A DNA stretch of 64,000 nt. Origin: Sisyra terminalis. Its lineage: Eukaryota > Arthropoda > Insecta > Neuroptera > Sisyridae. Location of the stretch: positions 58,853,701 to 58,917,700 of the forward strand of contig OY292275.1 of NCBI GenBank assembly GCA_958496175.1. The letters are read 5' to 3'. This document shows positions 1 to 12,156 of this stretch, in pieces (position 1 is the first letter of the stretch; the number at the start of each line of letters is the position of its first letter). The notes beneath the pieces are model-generated. The model ran no database searches, was not told where the DNA came from, and worked only from the letters and a program-made list of their open reading frames with translations. The position numbers were made by a program, and so were the translations under genes.

Positions 1-644
1 TGATTTCTAGGTCGAAACGAAAACCGAAACCCATTGCTTCGATTACTAATAAGCGGGAATTAATTAGGTTTCGAATATCTGATGCCAAGTGTCGAAGTTT
101 CGATTGGAGATTATTCATGAGCGGTCTTCATATTATTATTATTATTAATGTGAATATGTGACCCGAGTTGTATACGATGAGTAGATTGATAGATAATGAA
201 AATTTGAATAGATCTATCAAGTTATTAATCAAATTACAAATCGATACGTATTGATTGATACCTACACGGTGAAGAACTTCTTTAATCCAAAGAAAAAGAC
301 CAAGTGCGCTTTCATTCGTTCAGCCACCACTGACAAATGGTTTTTCTTTTCATATTTTTCATCGTGTCACCATCGTTTTTCATGCGGATATTTATTGCCG
401 AAGACAGCGACCATAAATCATCATTACTGATATATTGATATTGTCTAGGCTACAGAGTTTAAAAATGATTTTTTCTCTATAACTTTCCTGGTAATATCCT
501 TAGTCTATTGAAACCTCATACCATAATTTTCCTTCCTTTTTACATTTAAATGTTCAAACCTTCCAATTCGTCTGCGTGGCACATTTATATCCAAAATTTT
601 CAAGCTATTAAAACAAAATTTAAACATACTTTTCCTTATATCTA
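1..644. other. Unique AT-rich sequence, no gene seen
   Basis: This is 5' flank or upstream intron of the KLF gene. It holds an (ATT)n run near 130-150 and several TCGATT-type motifs, and no open frame of note. Confidence 0.5.
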
Positions 645-1140
645 TTAGGGTGGGTCAAAAATATCGATTATTATTTTTTTAACAAGTGACACGGAAAAAT
701 GGGTTGCTAGACACCTTAAAAAAATTCTCACCAAGTATGAGCTCTTAATTTTAATAGGAAGATCCTCCGCATCACAGTATTGTATTTTTTTCTCAGTCCA
801 ATAGAAAAAAAAATCATACCTCATCATTTATCGATTGTACAGAAAAATGTTCTGCAAGAATTTTTTAGGAAATTTAATGCTCTACAAAAAAGGTATTCTA
901 TATTTTTTCCGTAAGCCTCACCATTTGAAAGATATTAAGGATTTAATTTTGATTATTTTAAGACAAATTTCATTTTTGTTTATGAATTTTATAACTCGAC
1001 AATAAATGACTCTTATACAATGCGCAAAACAAATTTTTGTTGGAAATTAACTGCTCTATAAAAATGGTTTCTGATGTTTTGGCGATTAAATTAACCGTTC
1101 AAAAGATATTCATACAAGTCCTATTTTTCCTTTTGTATGG
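645..1140. repeat. Remnant of a dispersed fold-back family (TTAGGGTG terminus)
   Basis: It starts TTAGGGTGGGTCAAAAA. Downstream come a GAGCTCTTAATTTTAAT module and twice a 'GCTCTA(C/T)AAAAA' module. The same series of modules occurs at 31025-31554, 44979-45730 and 48759-49640, so I read this as one decayed member. The far end is not defined. Confidence 0.5.
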
Positions 1141-2015
1141 ATATTTTTTAAGTGTTTAATTTTCTTCATACTCCATGGTTAAATGTAGCCATCTTCCTCC
1201 AAGATCATTGTCTCATTTTTCGCTAGCTATACTTGTTAAAATAATTAAGTTGAATTTCCAGTTCGGTCCCTTATTGCCCTTTTTTATTTAGTTGTAATTC
1301 CGAGGATATAGATAGTTAAACTTCAACACTGCAACCTGAGGGTTAAATGTCCTTCTTGGATCCCTATTTTATTTAGTTAAGATCATCATCTATTTCCTTG
1401 ATGATCCCAATTCTTCATGTTTCCATTTATTCAGAGTACTGCATTCCTACAGGACATGGGATGCGATTTTATCTTCTGCTTAGAATCTGCATTTCTTATT
1501 CCCTTCTTAAATTTGTTTTCGGTCACCTATTGTCCTTTAACAGTTCCTGAAAGACAAAATTTAATATGCATAACATAAATTGTGAAAAAAGTAGTAAAAA
1601 CCATATATGATCCACATCTTTAATCATAAGTAATTTCATCCAGCTTAGGAACTTTCTTAGATCTTTTCTTTTTCGCATATTTGATCTTCCGATTCCGCTT
1701 CAATGACCATCAAAAATCGTCACCCAAATTCTTCGAATGTTCAATCAGAAAATTGGTTTATTCCCTCGACAGTATAATCCTCTGGATTTCTTTTTATTTT
1801 TTTTCCATTAAAATTTTCGAAACGGAATTTATATTTGACTTTGATGTATTGTCGATTTCTAGTTCCGGAATGATTAACGGACGTTAATAATGTCAACTTC
1901 AAAAAAATAAAATAATCAAAGGGATGATAAAATGAGGTGCCAATATTGTGATTTCTTAAAAATAGTAGTTTTAAACTGTTTTTTTTTTTGTAAACTAATA
2001 CAAATATTATATAAG
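1141..2015. other. No feature seen
   Basis: AT-rich sequence with only short frames on either strand that resemble no protein I know. Confidence 0.5.
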
Positions 2016-2099
2016 ACAATATAAAGGATAAATCAGGATATAGAAGACCAAACAATTTGTATGATCTTCTACATCATGATTTATCCTTTATATCATTGT
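2016..2099. repeat. Inverted repeat (about 32-base arms)
   Basis: The left arm 2016-2047 (ACAATATAAAGGATAAATCA...) pairs with 2065-2099 across a 17-base loop. It lies directly against a hAT-like remnant and could be the footprint of a small fold-back element. Confidence 0.7.
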
Positions 2100-2286
2100 T
2101 TCCTGTGGTCCGCGTACCCCTGGGAGTCCGCGATCCCATTTGAAAAAGTTTGATTTTTTTTTATTTAATGAAGGAATTCTAAAATATAATTTTGTCCGAA
2201 AAATGCACCTTTTTTCACTCAAGGGTCATTGGCATTATGCTTGATTTCTTTAGGGGTCCGCGGCTGAAAAATATTAGAAACCGCTG
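2100..2286. mobile_element. Short hAT-type remnant
   Basis: The right end reads GGGGTCCGCGGCTGAAAAA and then AGAAACCGCTG. Its reverse complement starts CAGCGGTTTCT, a typical hAT terminus. The left part has GGTCCGCGTACCCCTGGGAG, also typical of the inner ends of such elements. The coding region is absent and the left terminus is eroded. Confidence 0.5.
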
Positions 2287-3860
2287 TTTTATATAACATA
2301 TCAATTTAGACCTGAAATAATGGAAATTATATAAGATTTTTTTATTATATGGGACTTATAAGACTATAAACCATAAAGTTTTGTAAATAATTTTTAATAA
2401 TAAAAACACTGATTTTCGAGGGGGAACAGCTACTTCCTTTGTCGTAATCGATGTAGGCAACTTCTATATTTTATTGACTTATTTTTGAATAAAATTGGAA
2501 ATTATAATTTTGAAAAAAAAAATATATAAAGACATTTGGAAATCGGAATTCGGTACTAACCTATGCTAAGCAGATCAACGTAAGGTGCGATTGACACGCG
2601 AAAGATATAAATTACTCGCATTTCCTGACTTTAACGACCAAAAATTTACCCAAACTTAATTTACCTACCGAAAAAAAAATGTTTCAAAAAAATATCCAAA
2701 ACTAGGCCAAACTTATTGGCCATTTTGTGTGAAATTTATCACATTCCATGTCATCAAATTCAAAATCGATTAAACCAAAATAAAAATTAAAAAAAAAAAC
2801 CACGACTTTCTCGAATTTCTAAATGACCAATTTCCTGATCATACTATTTACTATCACCAAAATTCGATAGACCAGAGCATTAAACAATTTCAAAAAGGAA
2901 ACACATAATGGCATTAAATCGATAATAACACACTAAAACCATGAATATTCACGTCCAAGAAAAAAAAATCCTTTTGTCACTTCACAAAGCGGACGTTTCA
3001 TCTTCGAATCTTTGAAATTATACGATCCAAAAAAAAATCTGAGACACTATTAAACTAATAGATGGGCTCAAGACCAAATAAATCCCATTGTCGATCAATG
3101 GCTTGATTAAAACAAGTACGTGTAGGCGTTTTTCTTAAATCGTAGACGGGAAATTTGAAATTTTTACAAAGAAATTCACTCAGAAAATCTATTATTCGCT
3201 CGGTAATTATATACCATCAAATGCTTAAAACCATATTTAATAATGAATTAGTCTTTATATGGTCAACATTTTGGAAAAAAATCGTTGAAAAAAATTTTCT
3301 AGCGGTTCTTTCGAAAAAAAATATTATACTTTAATGCATAAATTTATTTAATTAAAAAAAAAACTGATGAAAGTAACAAAATCCTTGGATCTAATCAGCT
3401 TTTTAACTATTATATAAAATCAAATAATGGCGTAATAAAATTATGAAATTTAATATTTGGAAGAAAATATCGAAAAAATTAATTATAGACTGGCGAGGCC
3501 TATTAGAAAAAATAACAACTTTTTTATTGAATCATTCATTGTGTGGCTGTTTTGGACGGTCATGAATGAATTTTTTTTTATTCTTCATTCTTGTATCGTT
3601 TTTCTCGAATTGTTCTGATATAATTTGTAAGAGTTTACGTCTTTGTTTTTTTAGGAGAGAAAAAAAAATTATGGTTGGAGTATCAATGGTAATTGCGGGT
3701 TTGATTTGGGCGATTGAATTGGGCGCGCGACTATATAAATATAGTTGAGGGGAGTTTTGAAGGAAGAATGGAGATATCTTAAATTGTTAAATAATACGTC
3801 TTAGAATTTCAGTGTAGGTAATTTTTTATTGAATGAAAATAATTTTAATTTTGGGTTTCA
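2287..3860. other. AT-rich, no gene seen; one TATA-like site
   Basis: There are many A/T runs. GCGCGCGACTATATAAATA near 3723-3741 looks like a TATA box beside GC-rich bases, but no transcribed feature can be tied to it. It is noted only as a possible upstream promoter for the missing first KLF exon. Confidence 0.3.
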
Positions 3861-3877
3861 ATGTTGGGTTAAATTTT

Positions 3878-4500
3878 CATGCTTTTGCCCAAAAAATTGG
3901 ATACTTTCTTTAGCTTTTCTGAATCATAATTCAATGCCTATGATATTTCCAATTTTGATAGGGGTGGAAAAACTTTTTAGACCATAGGTTCATTTTTTGG
4001 CAAGATAATTATTTTTATACACGCATTAAGATCACCATCCAATTACGAGTATCATTTAAAAGCAAATTTACAATAAATTGTTGGTATTCTTATCCATGGT
4101 TTTATTATGCGTTAATTATTCTTATTTTCTGGATACTTTTTAATATTTGATGTTTAATAAAAATTTAATAAAAACATCAAATATTAAAAAATATCCAGAA
4201 AATGGGAATCATTAATGCATAATTTACAATAAATTTTGACAAATTTGACTCTTGAGTCATTGGTTTGCTAATATACTATTCATGTTTGGGCCAAAAATGT
4301 TGAATATTTTCTTTAACTTTTCCGAATAATATTTCAATGCCTATGATTTACCCTATTTTGCTAGTAGTGGCAAAACTTTTTAGATTCACATTTTGGTAAT
4401 TTAATTTTTCTTATACATGCATTTAGATCACCAAACAATTATCATTTAGAAGCAAATTTATAACAAATGTTCAAAGTTGAGTCATAGGTTTGCTAATATT
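3878..4500. repeat. Direct duplication of about 200 bases flanking a fold-back
   Basis: The segment about 3878-4080 recurs at about 4281-4470. Shared blocks include TTCAATGCCTATGAT, AAAACTTTTTAGA and CATTTAGATCACC-like text. The copies are clearly diverged. Between them lies the 49-base-arm inverted repeat listed next. Confidence 0.65.
4107..4220. repeat. Inverted repeat with 49-base arms
   Basis: Arms 4107-4155 and 4172-4220 are about 90% complementary with a 16-base loop. It is a MITE-like hairpin inserted between two diverged direct repeats. Confidence 0.8.
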
Positions 4501-5141
4501 CTTTTAGAAAGCAAAACTTAGTAAATGATAAAATACTATAACTTCGCTTATCCTCGTTCCTTTACCAACCCTTTTTTCCCACAAAAAGAGTGCAAGGTTT
4601 TGGGGTCACCGATTTAGTTCAAATTTTGTAGAATGGTAGGTTTAGTTTTCCTATCGATGAAGATTTATGGTTGTAGGGTCCACTATTCAATACTTTTTTT
4701 AAATATTTTCAATGGAAAATGCAATTCCCTTGCCAAATATTACATTGGGGTAAAGGAATCCATTTTTTTTTACGTAAACTTCAAAGTTTTGAACTCTAAA
4801 ATGTTCTGAACTTCCTCTTTGTTAACTTCCATTTTTAACGATTCCAATTTTTTTCTGTAACTCACAATTGAATGGTGCCAAAGTACCACCTTTATAACGA
4901 GCATAAGTCTGAAATTTTTTGATTAATAATTTAGGAGATATCGATTATTTCACACATCCACCGATTAAATGAATGAATTTCTTTTTCCCCAACCTTATGT
5001 TATTCTTTACTTATACGAATGAAAATTACAGTTTTTAGAAAATTAGAAATAATATGTCCTATCATAAAACCTACTCTTCTCTCGTCTATGGAAAAAAAAT
5101 TCTATTCACCACCATCCCCTTTTTCGAATGAATATCCCATA

Positions 5142-5308
5142 TAAATATAATAATTAAATTGTGGGCAATAAGGACGTAGCTTCTTCTGGAATATTACTTA
5201 TTTTATGTGGAATAATATTTTATTTATTATTTGTTTTATGGCGACAAAATAAATAATATTCCACAAGAAGCTTCGTCCTTATTGCCCACAATATAATTAT
5301 TATATTTA
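5142..5308. repeat. Fold-back element, 63-base arms
   Basis: Arm 5142-5204 pairs with 5246-5308. Both contain GTGGGCAATAAGGAC or its complement. It is probably related to the next hairpin. Confidence 0.8.
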
Positions 5309-5544
5309 AAAAGACAAGGACTTAAACAACATGGATCCCATATAAAGTTTATTCCTCTTAAATTTTATCAGTTTTTCCTATTACCACCATTCCAGTTTCC
5401 TCAATGTTTTTCAAGTTTGTGGTTCAATACTTTCATGTTTTTTTTTTGTTACATTCTAAGTACTATCTTTCTTTTTAAAAAAAATTTACAACTCTGTAAA
5501 TATTAACTCATATTCATGTTATATTTCTGTCCTTGTAATACAAT

Positions 5545-5713
5545 AATCAATTTTGGATAGTGGGAAATAAGGACCAACTTATTTGTGAAATATTATTTTA
5601 TTTTCGTGCCAATGTTTCGTCAAATACATAATTCTTGACTTCTTCAAGACTCTATAGTGAAATAATATTTCATAAATAAGTTAGTCGTTATTTTCCACTG
5701 TCCAAAGTTGATT
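5545..5713. repeat. Fold-back element, about 56-base arms, related to 5142-5308
   Basis: Arm 5545-5600 pairs with 5657-5713. The arm holds GTGGGAAATAAGGACCAACT, similar to GTGGGCAATAAGGACGTAGC in the neighbouring hairpin. This points to one MITE family inserted twice within 600 bases. Confidence 0.75.
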
Positions 5714-7450
5714 ATTAACTCATATTCTCTTTCTGTTAAATAAGCTTTCGATCATTCTACAAAAAAATTTGTATTTTATTTAAAACAATTCCCTTTTAAA
5801 CTATACATTTTGATCATCTTTCTGGCAATTTGTGAATAAATGACCAAAAAAATTGTTCATTTTTTGAGCAAAAACCGTCATCGATTCATTTTTGTAGATC
5901 TTCGTAAGATGTGAAGTTCTGCTCAACAATTGTATGTCCCATAGACGTAAATAAGTAATAGTATGAAGAAACCAAGTCTGAAAAGTATAATATAAGCCGC
6001 ATACAAAATTATTTCCCAATTGAATGCCTTAATCATATTCTTCATTCATTTTTCTAAGTGGCCAGGGGAATTACCATGCAGCAATATCACTTTGTATTAC
6101 CTATTTTGATATTCTGGTCGTTTTTTTTACGATAAAGCTTGGTTTAAATCTACTACTGCAAGTTAATTGTTCCATTTGACGACCATTTTCATCTAATACT
6201 CTTCCAATTCGATGTTTTCACACTTTTTCGATAGTCTATAATATTCTTCATTCTCCATGTCGATTTCGCCATTGAAAAATTTTTTAAAGCCCCGTAAAGC
6301 TCTGAAATTTCCCAAGAGCAATGCTTAACGTTAAGTTCATCAAGCATTCGATGCAATTCCGCAGCAGTTTTTGTTTAAATTGCATTGGAAAATCAGTTGC
6401 AGTTTTTTGGCAGAAAACTGGACATATTTAATACTTTTAAAAATGATGAAGTTGCAGGAAATTTATTTATTTGCAAATTGAAAATCTTTGTCAAATATTA
6501 AATCAAAAAAATTGCCTCAATTACATGGTTTGGCCGCCAACCCCTCTTATTGCATATTTAGATGTCATAATAACACATTTACTATAGCACTTACGCACTA
6601 CGCAAATATTTTCATACAATTACTGTCCATTAAAAAAGTTCTTTATTTTTTATTCTTTATGTTGATTTGTTTTTGATATTCTCGTAACTAATAATATTTT
6701 TCATCCATTCCGTAAGTTTCTTTGACACAATAAAAAAACCCTTTTTCTATTTTTACCAATGCCAGCATATTATCATTGATCTTCTAATGATTTCTCCACT
6801 CATTGAAGTCTTCATATTATTTCAGGTCTCTATAGAGCAAAAAAACAACACATCCATTCCATTCCATGATTAAAATTTGGTTGGTCATATTTATTGTAAA
6901 TTTTTTTCTTAAAACACAAATTTTCATATAATACTTGAGATTTTTGCCACATAACTTGAAGTTACTAGTGGTTTATTTAAAAAAATATGGTCAATATTTA
7001 GGTGATCGGAGATGCCAAACTTTTATCGATTGTTGAGATTTGAGATCTTTAATCAATCCTTTTCCAATTAGCTGAGGAAGGAAAATGAAAATTTCTGTAA
7101 AACTATTGTTGAAAGAGAAAATTTTTAACATTGATAAATATTGTAAGTCTTTGATACCATAAACAAACCATTTTATCCCAAGTTAGGGACAAATTATTTA
7201 CTGTGAAACAAATCATATTTTTAGCAATGATTTTTATACCAACCAGAGTTTTGACCAAAATGACCACAAATGGTAAGCTTTGAATAAAAAGAAAACGTTT
7301 CTTCAATAAAAGTAATTGAAAATCAATAAGTTGATGACAATTTTAAGATTTTTTTTTGGATAAAAAGGGATTGAATAAACGATCTCACGAAACACATTCC
7401 AGTAAATTTATTCTTAAATTTTGGTTCTCATAAGGTTTTGGCTGAGAAAG
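5714..7450. other. AT-rich, no gene seen
   Basis: Only short frames without recognisable domains. CAGGGGAATTACCATG at about 6063 matches a motif repeated in the 31.6-34.0 kb array. Confidence 0.4.
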
Positions 7451-7452
7451 TT

Positions 7453-7732
7453 TATATTGACCAATTTTTGACGATGCATCAAACCTCCTTAAATGTAGTT
7501 TGCCATCTCAGTAGTGGTTTTTAATTTTTGAAGCCGTTTTTAAAGGCAATTTTAAATGCTTTACCAAAAAATATGTTAATTTCTAATGAAATATATTGAC
7601 TAATTTTTGACGATTCTTCAAACCTCCTTAAATGCAGTTTGTCATCTCAGTAGTGGTTTTTACTTTTTGAAGCCTTTTTTTAAAATCAAGTTTAAATGCT
7701 CTCTCAAAAGATGTGTCAATTTCTAATGAAAT
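7453..7732 (+). repeat. Tandem duplication, unit about 139 bases, two copies
   Basis: The units start TATATTGAC at 7453 and 7592. Both contain TCAAACCTCCTTAAATG and ATCTCAGTAGTGGTTTTTA. Confidence 0.85.
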
Positions 7733-8299
7733 AACTAATTTAGTTTAAAAGAAAATTTTTCTGTTCAAAAGAGTTGCCATCCTTATTAACCCTTGTCAAC
7801 TGTTCTTTACTCTTTTTTCGTGTTGCCACTAGTTTAAAAATTGATATTTAATTTTTAGAAGTAAAAGTTTTTGCTCCTCATAATTTTGGCGCTTTAAAAT
7901 CGTTTAACTTTTATTTTTGAGCTTTCAAAGCTTTAGCTTCCAAAGTTATGAATATCCAAGACTTTAGACTTTAGACTTCCCCAATTCCGAATACCATCTC
8001 AAAATAATAATATTATCTTTTCAACAAATTTTTGCCTTCTTCAGTTTATAATATCCAAAAAAATGTTTAATAAAATTCTAAATTTCTTCTGTAACTTTTT
8101 GTCTCATAAAATGAGCCAAAAGACGTTCAACAATTACCAATAAATTTCACTTCTTGTTCTCAAATAAAAATCATTTTAAATGATACCCATTGCACTTTAT
8201 TGATTATTTTATATTCTTAACATTTGCTTCAATCCATACTCATTAGCATTTCTTCGATTTTTGGGTTATGAAATAAAAAACCAGTCATATCAATTTTTC

Positions 8300-9000
8300 A
8301 ACAAAAAAAAAAAAGGTTATATCATGTTCTTGGCGTGGGCGAATTCGCCATAATAATAATAATTAAATCCTATGGACAATGAAACAAAAATTTCAACCTA
8401 TCAATTTAACATTCTTTTTTCTTGACTTAAGGCGCGAAATATTTGAACATATACTTTTACACCTATACCATTAGACACTTGCAGGAATGTGCAAATGTTT
8501 TTTTTTTGCGTTTTTCTTTTTTTTCCATTTATTCACTTTTTTTGCGTCCACGGCAATTGCGATCTTTTCCATCGCGTTAAAACATTAATCGAATCTGAAG
8601 AGTGTCAATAAATGTATATACTATCCACATTCGATCCATGTGGATTTCTTAAACGATCGCCAATAAAATTAACCCGTTATTGTAATAATAATAAACGCGC
8701 CACGTACGTTTTCCAATAGGTACATATATGTACCGAATCGTAAAAATTGGATAATAAATTTTATGAGCGTGTGATTTCCTTCAAAGTGAACATTTTCTTC
8801 TGTGATTCGTAAATGCATTTTTTTCTCTGTGTGTAATAGTTTGGTAAGGTAATGCAGAGGGATTGAAAACGACTATTCATAGACGCAGCATTTGTGCTGC
8901 ATCTCGGCATCTTAGGTGGTCCTTCAGTTCCATATGTGTGTGCTTTACTCTTCATGGTCTTCGATTGCTTCCAGCTAAAACTTGAATGAAGAAAAAAAGA
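8300..9000. promoter_or_regulatory. Unique block upstream of the large exon, candidate regulatory sequence
   Basis: More CG-rich than its surroundings, with a perfect 16-base palindrome GGTACATATATGTACC (8719-8734), ACGTACGT and a short stem GCAGCA/TGCTGC near 8886-8901. There is no convincing protein. The reading as an enhancer is by position and composition only. Confidence 0.25.
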
Positions 9001-9244
9001 TATTTAATACCAAAAAGAAAAAAATGTTTTCTTTATGCTTCGACGATGAGATCTCTCATCTTCGATTTTTTTTCTTTCGTATATTTCGAATCGAAAAATG
9101 ATAGGCAGAACATGAACTTTGACTCTCATTTATTGCACTTGAAGAATGAACTTGGGAAACCTTTCCCCCTGAATCATTTGATGGGGATTTCAATGTTTAT
9201 TTTGACTAGGAACTAAATGTTATTTTTTTTTTCTTTTCTTGCAG

Positions 9245-10571
9245 ACAAGTGAATTGGACGCGCTCCTGTGTAAACAGGAATTCGAACGTCTTCAGCGTTT
9301 AGAAGTGGAAGCTGCAGAGCTTGAAAGTAAACCACGACGGGAATCCGCTTCCCAGATCGATGACTTCTTCGAGCCGACCTCCCCGTTAGGAGGGTTGCAC
9401 AACCCTCAACATCACCTGCACCATTCCCAACAAATACATTCGCAGCAACACCACCATCAACAACACCAACAGCAGCACCATCATCCCCATTCGCATCATC
9501 AACATAGTCATCACCATCAACAGATATTGAATCAGCGACCATCGCCTCCTCATGGCTCGCAAACGCCCGTTCAACCCCAATCTGTACCCTACCCGATCTC
9601 GATGAGCTACGTCTCAATGCGACCCCCGATGCCATCCAACGATGACGATGTCTTCCTTCGACCACCACTCTGGGAAGACATCGCATCAAGCATTCAAAAC
9701 ATTGATCCCGAAAACGCCAATATGCTAAGCACATTGGCGGCAGCTGCTGGCTACAACAACAATAACAACAATAGTATAAATAACAATAATCATAGCACCA
9801 ATAACAACAATAGTAATAACAATAACAATACAATAATTCCGCACGTGAAAATGGAAACGATGGACGATTTACCAACACCACCCTGTGCCACAGCGGCACC
9901 CACACCCTTACTGAGCCCTCTAGAAATTAAAACGGAAAAACCATCACCGCAAAACGGCTGCGGTGGGCCAACTTTACACCTAATGGGAACCCCTATGTCG
10001 CCATATAACAACAACAATAACACCAGCAACAATAACAATAATAGTCCGAGCAATTATCCAATGCCCATTCAAATCGTGCCACCACACCAACTGTACAAAT
10101 ACAATCACAACAACAATCAACATGGGGTGCACAACCATAACGGGGGTGGCGTTTTAGTTCCGCCGCCCGCACCGCCACTGCCGCCGCCGTCCGGAGTGGC
10201 TCCGGTCGGGACGGCCATTGGAGGCGGCAATGGTGGCGGTGTGAACGCCACGTATCCCATATCCCGGTTGATGTACGTGCCGCCGCTCACGCCGCCAAGC
10301 TCGGAACCGGGAAGTCCAGGGAATACGTTGCAGGGAGGCGGAGCCGTCAGTGGGCCACCGCGACGGACGCCGCCGCCACCCTATCCAGCGCCGATGGCGC
10401 CGGGACCACCGCCACCGTCCTCGCTCAACACTCCGCACCATCCGCCGCCGACGCAATCGTCCCAACCCACCCCACCGACGCGAATGATCACGCAACATTC
10501 TATGGTCAAGTTTAACCGACGGAATAATCCGGAACTGGAAAAGCGACGCGTCCACCACTGCGATTTTATCG
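9245..10571 (+). CDS. dar1: Large N-terminal coding exon of a KLF5-type Krüppel-like factor (dar1 orthologue), internal exon
   Basis: The exon encodes 442 residues plus the first base of a split Gly codon. It has no plausible start Met: the first in-frame ATG is near residue 120, so an upstream exon supplies the N-terminus. The acceptor is a long pyrimidine tract ending TTGCAG at 9244. The donor is ATCG|GTAAGT at 10571/10572, phase 1. In order, counting from the exon start: a charged helix-like start (TSELDALLCKQEFERLQRLE); a His/Gln block (about 53-97); an acidic-hydrophobic patch with RPPLWEDI (about 134-154) that could be an activation motif; poly-Asn (about 170-197); two SUMO-type sites, VKME (201-204) and IKTE (228-231); the KLF5-like TPPSSEPGSP (about 348-357); a PPPPY motif (376-380) that could bind WW-domain ubiquitin ligases; NRRNNPELEKRR (from 424); and the first Cys of finger 1 (439). 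The KLF5/dar1 assignment rests on SSEPGSP, PPxY and NRRxNPxLEKRR occurring in that order. Long open frames on the other strand here are shadows of simple-sequence codons. Confidence 0.93.
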
Positions 10572-10581
10572 GTAAGTTATC

Positions 10582-11330
10582 CATTTTGATTTTTAAATAG
10601 GGATAACTTCCCCTATCACAAGTATTTCCTTTTGAAGATATGCACTTTTTAGTTGGGACTATAAAGAATTCCAGACAAATAGAGCAAGATAAACGATCAT
10701 TCCGCCTAAAAACCTTTGAATTTTCGTTTTCAATGTCTAACGGCAAATTTAGTTTCCTTCCTTCATCCTTTCAAGAAATCCAGGACTTCAATTCGTTTTT
10801 TACCTAAAGCAGGCCTTTTACGCTCCGACTTACAGTCCAACTAGTCTGGCTACGAGTTGGATCGCCTAAATGATCCGACTATTCCGACTAGACATTCAAT
10901 TTCCAACACCATTCACGGTCCGACTTATTCATTTTGATTATTAAAGAGTTTTTAAAAGAGAATATATAAAGGGGATAACTTCCCCTAACACAAGTATTTC
11001 TTTTTAAAGATATACACTTCTTAGTTGGGACTATAAAGAATTCTAGTAAAATAGAGCAAGAAATCGATGATTCCGCCAAAAAAAAAAACCTTTGAATTTC
11101 CGTTTTCTATGCCTAACGGCAAATTTCCTTCCTTCGTCTTTTCAAGAAATCCAAGACTTCAATTCGTTTGAAATCCAAATAGTCTGGCTTCCAGTTGGAT
11201 CGTTTAAATGATCCGACTATTTCGACTTGACATTCAATTTCCAACACCATTCACGGTCCGAATTTAGATCCAACTTCGAAAGTCGGACCACAAGTTAGAC
11301 CGCAAGTCGGAGCGTGAATTTCTTGCTATA
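10582..11330. repeat. Tandem duplication (about 348-base unit) beginning just inside the intron
   Basis: Copy A starts at 10582, ten bases past the donor, and copy B at 10930. Shared text includes GGATAACTTCCCCTA, AGTTGGGACTATAAAGAATT and ACACCATTCACGGTCCGA. TCCGACT-type words cluster in both. The block near 10820-10850 is roughly the reverse complement of 11290-11320 (CGCTCCGACTT / AAGTCGGAGCG), hinting at an inverted-end element. Confidence 0.85.
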
Positions 11331-11544
11331 TTTCTCCAATTTCCATTCTACATCATCAAGTATGAATCGTTTTCCTTTCATAATAATGATTCCTTATTCA
11401 TCTTTCACTTATTTTTTCCATTCTTCTCCAGTGCTACATTTCAAAATTCTCCAGAAACTTCCTTTGATGCTTTCGTAAGGTCTAGGTTTCCAATACTTAT
11501 AATATATTTTACACATACCATTTCAGTAACTGCTTCCAGAACCT

Positions 11545-11859
11545 AAAAAAATATCGTAAAGTTTAATAAAGTTGGTCTTAATTATGACTTAAAACAGTAA
11601 AAAGTTATCAAAACATTCGCGTCAAAATAACAGAAGTAAAGGGTCTAGATTTAGAATATTAGTATAAATCTCATTTCATTGTCTTGACTCCCGAATGAAC
11701 CTTTTTCTCAAAACTATTTCACTACTGCAATGTACAAGACTACCGCGAAATTAAAATTTGTTCAATTACACAAAACCCAGTTCCTCCATAATCACGTAAA
11801 ACCATTGTGTACCTATGCACTATTAAAATATCTGAATTTCAACTATATAATTAAACCAT
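11545..11859. repeat. Dispersed repeat, copy 1
   Basis: Matches 22580-22864 on the same strand (shared AAAAAATATCGTAAAGTT, GGTCTTAATTATGACT, TATCTGAATTTCAACTA). The 22 kb copy is longer on its left, so this one is truncated there. Confidence 0.8.
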
Positions 11860-12107
11860 TTTCTTTTAGTTCGCCGAATTTCTCGCTACTCGATATTCGC
11901 TCACTATTGTATTTGTGAATACGTTTTTCGGATTTTCAGGTTTACAATATGTGAAAGCCTAAAAATTTAAAGCTTACTTATAAATTTAACTAAATCATTT
12001 TCAGGTATATTTATCAAAGTATAAATTTTTGGGCAGACCCAAAGTTTTTATTTCTAATATTAAACCAACTTTGTTTTATAATAAAGGGTAATAACGTTTC
12101 GTTAACT

Positions 12108-12156
12108 AAATTTCAAATTTCATAATCAAAGTACCGGATTATGAAATTTGAAATTT
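12108..12156. repeat. Perfect hairpin, 20-base arms
   Basis: AAATTTCAAATTTCATAATC (12108-12127) is exactly complementary to 12137-12156 with a 9-base loop. Too short and AT-rich to call a miRNA. Confidence 0.8.

Noticed and set aside
3566..3748. 60-codon frame with hydrophobic start
   Set aside because: The start is a non-ATG codon within a T-rich run; the hydrophobic character comes from poly-T codons.
8877..8910. miRNA hairpin at GCAGCATTTGTGCTGC
   Set aside because: The stem is only 6-7 base pairs, far too short for a pre-miRNA.
9213..10746. Long minus-strand open frames opposite the large KLF exon (for example 9213-9905, 10154-10558, 10381-10746)
   Set aside because: They are shadows of CAA/AAC/CCG-rich codons on the + strand; they are Tyr/Cys/Leu or Arg/Trp runs without domains.
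10660..11079. Similar antisense peptides (LEFFIVPTKKCIS...) at 10.66 and 11.05 kb
   Set aside because: They lie in the two copies of a tandem duplication. Similarity follows from the duplication and the frames are not bounded by gene signals.
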